Origin: Patiria miniata
Taxonomy: Eukaryota; Echinodermata; Asteroidea; Valvatida; Asterinidae
Reading direction: 5' to 3'
Assembly: GCF_015706575.1 (NCBI RefSeq)
Contig: NW_024037074.1
Coordinates: forward strand, 26,711,334-26,775,333
DNA: 64,000 nt
The notes under the pieces are model-generated. The model saw nothing but the letters and a program-made list of their open reading frames with translations, was not told where the DNA came from and did no database searches. Position numbers and translations under genes: made by a program. Positions 59,501 through 64,000 of the stretch are shown in pieces (the first letter of the stretch is position 1; the number at the start of each line of letters is the position of its first letter).

Positions 59501-62500
59501 AATCAAGTTAAATCAAACTCAAACGCATCGACCAAATCAAAATCAGTTCAAATCAAAGTTGTGTACCTTCTCCGATGTCTCCTGCCTTCGTCATGCCTGC
59601 TGTACTCAGACTCACTGCCACTACTCACTCCTCGTGATCTGGATCTGTAAAGCCAAGCCAAAAATAAACATAATAAAAAAAGAAATTGGGTCAGGGAAGG
59701 TCAGCTATTCTCCTCTGAATGCAACAGCATTGTCTTCTTTGTTTTTATCGAAGCCGCTAGCGCTGTAATCATCTTGTGGCATGGGTGGCTTAAGAGCGTA
59801 AAGCGCTCGCCTCTCACACTGTGGCCCTGGTGCGATTCCCAGCTTGGGTCATATAGTTCTTCCTTGATTCTCTCCTGTGCCACAAGGGTTTTCTCCTGGC
59901 TCTAGAATTCTCCTCCCTCCGCAAAAATCAACACATTCAATCTTCGGTGCTCCGTGTCAGACTTGGGCCGTCAGGCGGCTGCATAAGGACCCTTTACATG
60001 CCTTCAGCTCGACCAAGTTGTAGCTGCATCGATTCTTCGCAATTCAGCTTCTCAGCTGCGAGTAAGGATGATTAGCCCACCAACTTGTGGTGAAAAATCG
60101 TCTATGCTCATTCTGCCATCAATTCCAGGCGGGCAATTGGTTCAAGGTTTATAGTGCAACATTCTCACTACTTCTCATGAATATAGCGCCCTCAACGAGC
60201 TGCGAAAACAAGGCAAATGAATTATTATCAATACCTTCGCTTTCTGTGCTGACGATGATGACGCGACTCATTGTCGCTGCCGGCATCAGAATCTACAGAT
60301 CTTCGGCTTCTGTTTGAATGATAAATACAAAACAAAACAAAAAATTTTGGTGGATTTTTTTTCCCAAGCTTGTATTGTACAAACAAGGTGGGTACCATTT
60401 TGCTTTTTTGTGTCCTCATTATACATTGGTGTCCTCCATAATTTGCCTTGGTGCCCTTTATCATTTGCCTTGGTGCAATTTCCCCATTCCTTGGTGCTCC
60501 TTGGTACAAACATTTGAGGAGGCGCGGCAATAGAGGGTTGTAGCTTCCGTGTTAATTTAAAAAAAAAAAAGGTTGACGCGCATGATTAAAATCGACGCGC
60601 GCGCTGACCAGAGACCGAGTATTTTTTGGGGGGGCCTAATCCTTTAATTTAGCATAGGAACAAGTTCCAGTTCCAGCAAGTGTACTGAAACATAAGCTGG
60701 AACAGTAGAAATTTATATTGAGAAACTTGACAAAGGGGTCCGAATATTAGGGCCTTATAGATCATTGGCGGCAATCTGAATATTTGGAAAAAAAGACAGG
60801 CAGAAAATGTCCAAGAATATGCAACAGGACTTAGACTTGAGTCCTAGTCCCCTTGCTAACATTTCTTGCAAATCTCCATCAGCTGTGTGTCCAAACACTA
60901 ACATTTTAAAACATTCGAAGCACATGGTCAGCACCACCTTGATACAATGGCTCGTTCATGATCATAGAAAGTCACAGTTCTAAACCAGTCAATGGAGCAT
61001 AGCAGTCACATAGCTAAAGCATAACACTGCCATGTGAACAAAAATGGCAGCTTCCAGTGTCGCAAGAGTCGCTCAGGTATTAAGCAAAGAATTTGCAACG
61101 AAATTTTGAGAAATAAAGACGCAAAAAATACCTTGAAAGCAACTGGGGGGTTGGGGGGGGGGGGCAATATTTTGATATAGCTTGTACAATATGTGCAATA
61201 TATTCTTGTATCCCCTCAAACTCATCCAATGTTATATACTTATTAAAGAGGTTGTGGAATGCTCGAAGACATTTCCGTCATTTTTCGGGTATATGTAGCC
61301 TAAGGTGTGATGAAATAAAAACGACTATTGTGTCTGTCATGAAATGAATACAAAAGGTACTTTTGAGAGCTGTTTTTCAGGTCCTGTTTTGACCCGAACG
61401 TGCAATTCGTGTAAAAGTCGTCGTTGGGGGCAGCAAACAAAACATAGTAAATCGTGACGTAATAAACAGGACTCCCGATGCAGCGTAGTATAAACGAGTT
61501 CTGTTTATTACGTCACGATTTACTATGTTTTGTTTGCTGCCCACAACGACTTTTACACAAATTGCACGTTCAAGTCAAAACAGGACCTGAAAAACAGCTC
61601 TCAAAGGACTTTTTGTATTCATTTCATGACAGACACAATAGTCGTTTATATTTCATCACACCTTAGGCTACATATACCCGAAAAATGACGGAAATGTCTC
61701 CGAGCATTCCACAACCTCTTTAAAAGTTCCTTTGATGGAGGGTAATGGAGTGTACATGTATGTTTATGATAAAGAAATAGATGCAACAAATGTAATACGA
61801 GGAAGGTAAAAAATATGATTCACCCAAAAAATAACATGTTATCAACAGTCCAACTGACCTCCGTTTTGCGCTGTAGGCGGCTTCTGATTCACTGTCTGAT
61901 CTGTCGCCATGACGATGATGGGGGGCTGGAGACTTAGAGCGCCCCCTATGTCGGTGCTGACGGGAGGCCGAGCTGCGTACGGAAACGGGCGAGCCTCCAG
62001 CTGGTGTAAACAGACCACTAAGTAGGAAACGACGGAGAAAGAGTTGAAGAGTTTATTTCCAAAACGCATATATCCATTTGAAAAAAATTGAAACATTTGC
62101 AGTTATGAAAGCTTAAAGAATAAAAACAGCTGGTTTTTTTTAAATTCATTTTTTGCTTTCTAATTGTGTTTACATGTAACTATAAGCCATCAAAACTGAA
62201 CGTCAAAAATAAGCTCTTCTTTTTTGTTGTAAAACTGGTTGCGCAGATCGTTTTATCATTTGAAGTGTGCATGCACTTTTGGCAACATGTATGCAACCTA
62301 TGGGTCGAAGGAGCACTCAGTTGCCACGTAGGACTACGTGCCATTGTGGTGCACCTCAATATCTTTGTGGTCACTGAATGGGCGAGTATCTTACAATTGG
62401 GAAATAAAACTGACTTGCCGAATCAAACTCAAATTCTTGCAAAACCATTTGCCTGAACATTGTGTGCAATGAGGCCTATGAGTATGACTTACACTCTCGC

Positions 62501-63804
62501 TTGCTGGGAATCTTCCCAGGGAACGGAGCGAGTGCTCAAGCCAGACGTTGGGCTGTCTCGTCCACTCTGTCGATGGTGTGAGGGTAACCTACGGAGGGCA
62601 GAAAGGAAATAAAATAGGTCCAGTGTTAAACACCGGCAAAATGATCCTGAATAACTTGGGTCTGGTTTCGCCATTTCACGAAGCTCCAGTGCTTTTTGTC
62701 CTCAGTACTTGCTTAGAAAAAACAAGTCATAGGCCACATGTTGTCATGTATGGTGACTCCTGCTTGCCACTGGTTCACAGTTGACTTTGTTTGCTTAACA
62801 TATGGGTCTTTCCATGAAGTTGGGAAACGCCCGTAACACTTCGAGATCAGGTATACGGGGTCACTCAATGTAAATATAAAATTGCCATCGTTAATTTTGA
62901 TTGTGACTCTTCAAGAAAGTTTCGGAGCATTTGGATGTTTTTCAGCATGATATTGTTAAAGCATAGAGCAAGCAAAACAGTATAGCGATGAAACATGGAC
63001 ACCGCAACATTTTGACCATATATGGTAAGTATTTAAAAAAAAAAATTGCACTAGCTTTCCCCAAAGTAATTAGTTATTTCTGAAGTGTATTTCTGAAATT
63101 TAATGTGAAGTCTACATGTAAGTGCTATCCCAAGAAATGTGTTAAAGTTTCACAAAATTTCAAAGAAATTAGCATCAACTAATAGATTTATTGGGACAGC
63201 AATAAAATGTTCAATTTAAAATTCCAAAGTACATCTTTGGAATGGTCTGTTATGTTCTCGGCTATTCATTTGGGGGAAAGGTGTGCATAAAACTTTCAAA
63301 TACAAACCAAATGTGGAACAATAGTGTGGAGTCTAGGTGACATCATTGAGCTTTTTTACTTAAAAATATTATGCTAAATATCACAATGCTCTGAAACATT
63401 TTCAAACCACTAGAGGAGTTAAAACAACATTCGAACATTTTAGTTACTCTGAGCAACTCCTTATACTTTATCTACAAGTATCGGTATGTCCAGATGTCAC
63501 AGAAAGTTCCCCAATTTCATGGAAAGACCCATACACATTTCCTGACAACTATTTTCTGTTTGACAGTTAAAAAAGAAAATCCTGTCTTACTGACCTACTG
63601 GCTGGTTGTGGAGATAGCCTAAGGAGTACCCCATTGGGGCTTGCAGGACCATCGTCCAGAAACATGTCATCTGGCGTCGTGCCGTTCTTCAGCGAGACGT
63701 CGGTCTGGGACGGCCGCCGGTGGTACTTGCGGCTCAGGGCTCGGTTGACTTGTTGGACTGGTCGGTTCAGTGACGAAGCCGCCTCCAATGCCTCTAGTTG
63801 GGTT
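47513..63804 (-). CDS. Unidentified RS/His/Pro-rich protein ending in a PDZ ligand (5' end outside window)
   Basis: Twelve in-phase exons (5' to 3'): 63804-63595, 62588-62493, 62017-61859, 60309-60235, 59644-59567, 58805-58689, 56949-56866, 56089-55973, 54861-54549, 54065-53911, 53347-52694, 47600-47513 (TGA): 2146 nt, about 714 residues. No catalytic domain is visible. Landmarks: NRALSRKYHRRPSQTDVS; RHRGRSKSPAPHHRHGDR; two exons of RS/acidic repeats (SVDSDAGSDNES, SGSESEYS); DQWNAVKENKLVRGEM; a His run from a trinucleotide repeat; DPRQYTEEERHSIPYTNV; GTPPPPYSPNG (proline-rich); a long polar exon ending DFPPGYKPNYSRG; and the last exon ending RDLQTEL. The terminal T-E-L is a class I PDZ ligand. 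Most likely a cytoplasmic scaffold or the tail of a membrane protein. I do not recognise the family. Splice sites are strong except the donor at 56865 (CA|GTAGGT). Confidence 0.8.
48082..48540 (+). repeat. 11-bp minisatellite AGTCAATCACT/AGTCAATCACA with a duplicated block
   Basis: An array in the last intron of the minus-strand gene. A block of about 180 bp with GTCAGACCC-TTTTAGA and CATTATGGCA at its end occurs twice (ending about 48390 and about 48585), so array plus flank was duplicated. The core relates to TCACAAGTC of the 1395 and 24611 arrays. Confidence 0.9.
49313..49441. mobile_element. Fold-back element
   Basis: TGGAACACGGAATAAATGTA is mirrored by TACATTTTCCGTGTTCCA. The next 20 bp, GTGCGTCTGTGTCCCACATA, is an exact inverted match to TATGTGGGACACAGACGCAC. 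Outer GTTATC and GATAAC close the stem. The loop is about 12 bp. Confidence 0.85.
50185..50275. mobile_element. Short inverted-repeat element (GTCTGGTTCCCTGACC)
   Basis: GTCTGGTTCCCTGACC and GGTCAGGGAACGAGAC flank CGTCTATAAGTTGC-like sequence (minus strand). A related inverted copy lies at 59228-59330. Confidence 0.6.
50582..51010. mobile_element. TA-flanked non-autonomous transposon
   Basis: Ends TATGTGACCTGTTCTGTC and GACAGAACAGGTCACATA are inverted repeats, extending imperfectly through CAGACGCTTCTGGGCA / TGCCCAGAAAAGTCTG to about 40 bp. Non-coding. Confidence 0.8.
51267..51583 (-). mobile_element. tRNA-like composite element with inverted repeats (copy 1)
   Basis: Flanked by the 12-bp direct repeat AAGACTGAATGA (51255-51266 and 51584-51595). 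On the minus strand the body contains a tRNA-like segment: TAGCTCGGTGGTCAAGTGGT (A-box-like) and GTGGGTTCAAGTCCCACC (T-arm/B-box-like). Around it are inverted AAATTAGGTTTTG-CCTTCACCGAC arms. Second copy at 58317-58570. Confidence 0.8.
52361..52690. mobile_element. ATCACAAGTC/GACTTGTGA element with a nested hairpin
   Basis: The left edge GTTGTAACCGAGTCCATCAC leads into a few ATCACAAG units; the right edge has GACTTGTGAGGATTTGTGAG. Middle sequence ACAGGGGATGAA is shared with a sibling at about 47785-47960 (GTTGTAGCCGAGTCCGTCAC). A hairpin with GCGTTCGAC..GTCGAACGC arms is nested at about 52411-52551. Confidence 0.65.
54104..54400 (-). mobile_element. tRNA-derived SINE (copy A)
   Basis: Read on the minus strand: GGTTAGTGCGTTAAGTGCTC and GGGTTCGATTCCCGGCTTGG are A- and B-box regions. 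The body includes CTCCTGTGCCACAAGGGTTT, and the 3' end has CTGCGAGTAAGGATAATTAG. Copy B at 59775 is collinear. Confidence 0.8.
55680..55870. repeat. Dispersed repeat (TACTCCTGGGTGGAGAG family)
   Basis: Contains ATTTATACTCCTGGGTGGAG, GTGGCTTGCCTAAGGACACA and a degraded AACCCTGAACC, matching the copies near 7.0, 19.5, 20.0 and 25.6 kb. Confidence 0.6.
57393..57922. mobile_element. TTAA-flanked MITE (copy 2)
   Basis: Opposite orientation to the copy at 21799. Ends AAAGGGGCACTAGGTCCTG and CAGGACCTAGTGTCCCTTT, TTAA at both borders, similar along its full length. Confidence 0.88.
58317..58570 (-). mobile_element. tRNA-like composite element (copy 2)
   Basis: Homologous to 51267-51583: AGGTTTTGCCCTTCACCGAC, GTGTTACCTCCCGAGTGAAA, the tRNA-like segment and GCAGCGGGTACCGCATAAAC. 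It carries a tandem duplication of CGGGATCTGTTGGCTGGTTC (about 58472-58514) and lacks the far inverted arm. Confidence 0.75.
59228..59330. mobile_element. Short inverted-repeat element, sibling of 50185
   Basis: GGTCTGGCTCCCTGACC and GGTCAAGGAACCAGATTAC are inverted; the middle GACGTCTATAAATTGC matches the 50185 copy on the other strand. Confidence 0.55.
59775..60085 (+). mobile_element. tRNA-derived SINE (copy B)
   Basis: GGTGGCTTAAGAGCGTAAAG and GTGCGATTCCCAGCTTGGGT head a body with CTCCTGTGCCACAAGGGTTT and end in GCTGCGAGTAAGGATGATTA, collinear with the minus-strand copy at 54104. Confidence 0.8.
60345..60636 (-). mobile_element. TA-flanked MITE, AGGCC/TCGGTCTCTGGTCAG family (copy 3, one end lost)
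   Basis: Same orientation as the 28842 copy. The right end GCTGACCAGAGACCGA..GGCC with TA is intact. The left end lacks the GGTCTCTGGTCAG part and merges with AT-rich sequence up to the acceptor (60310-60311) of an exon of the minus-strand gene. Confidence 0.8.
61243..61723. mobile_element. Long near-perfect fold-back element with TTAA borders
   Basis: 481 bp: arms of about 230 bp each, from TTAAAGAGGTTGTGGAATGC to GCATTCCACAACCTCTTTAA, with few mismatches and a loop of about 21 bp (about 61475-61495). Intron of the minus-strand gene. Confidence 0.92.
62801..63533. mobile_element. 733-bp TA-flanked non-autonomous transposon
   Basis: TATGGGTCTTTCCATGAAGT at the left is the mirror of ATTTCATGGAAAGACCCATA at the right; AT-rich non-coding interior. 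In the intron between the two 5'-most exons seen of the minus-strand gene. Confidence 0.8.
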
Positions 63805-64000
63805 CTACCACTGTTGTGTGAAAGTGGAATGAGGTAAGGAACAAGTTATACCCTCTCAAAGAAGCTTTAGAGCTACATGTACCAAGTTCTGTGCTATGCG
63901 TCCCGAGGGGGTTAAAAATGCCATATCCCACATCGAAGCAGTCAACAATTGTCTTGTTATGTCGTGGCAGCAAGTCTAAAAGATAAAGGGTTGTATAAAA

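Overview
This is eukaryotic nuclear DNA from an animal: long introns with GT..AG borders, exons that join in phase into recognisable metazoan proteins, and dense non-autonomous transposons, tRNA-derived SINEs, fold-back elements and minisatellites. The gene set (a Death/Ig/paracaspase MALT1 orthologue, a ZNF532/592/687-family zinc-finger protein) and the repeat style (very common ACATGTACATGT runs, tRNA-like SINEs, many TA- and TTAA-flanked MITEs) suggest a marine invertebrate deuterostome, most likely an echinoderm. The species is not established.

Region by region. (1) 1-17574, plus strand: the 3' part of a MALT1 (paracaspase) gene. Seventeen exons encode 765 residues: the end of a Death domain, three Ig-like domains (mammalian MALT1 has two here), the caspase-like domain with its His and Cys, and a C-terminal Ig-like domain. 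The introns hold a hAT-type MITE with a perfect 8-bp target duplication, a pogo-like MITE, two head-to-head tRNA-type SINEs and several satellites, including two 20-bp arrays inside one intron. (2) 17575-23604: intergenic, filled with fold-back and MITE elements. (3) 23605-32389, minus strand: a complete seven-exon gene for an ER-targeted JmjC/cupin oxygenase of about 405 residues, with an N-terminal signal-anchor, JmjC iron ligands, one EF-hand and a C-terminal HDEL. Its first intron carries a local duplication whose older copy was later hit by two transposons, so the empty sites can be read directly. (4) 32390-38700: intergenic MITEs plus exons of a small unrecognised Cys/Trp-rich gene at 35.9-38.0 kb. 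(5) 38724-41813, plus strand: a 1029-residue multi-C2H2 protein in a single coding exon, of the ZNF532/592/687 family. (6) 41814-47512: untranslated sequence and repeats, with no convincing gene. (7) 47513-63804, minus strand: the 3' half of a multi-exon gene (twelve exons, about 714 residues) for a low-complexity, RS/His/Pro-rich protein. It ends in Thr-Glu-Leu, a class I PDZ ligand. Its 5' end lies beyond the window.

The genes do not form an obvious functional unit. MALT1 is an immune-signalling protease, the JmjC protein is probably an ER-lumenal hydroxylase, the zinc-finger protein is nuclear, and the PDZ-ligand protein looks cytoplasmic or a membrane-protein tail. The most unusual material is how transposons and satellites interact with gene structure: a MITE supplying the polypyrimidine tract of a splice acceptor, a repeat forming the end of a reading frame, subterminal repeats apparently expanding into minisatellites, and a run of frame-neutral exons.
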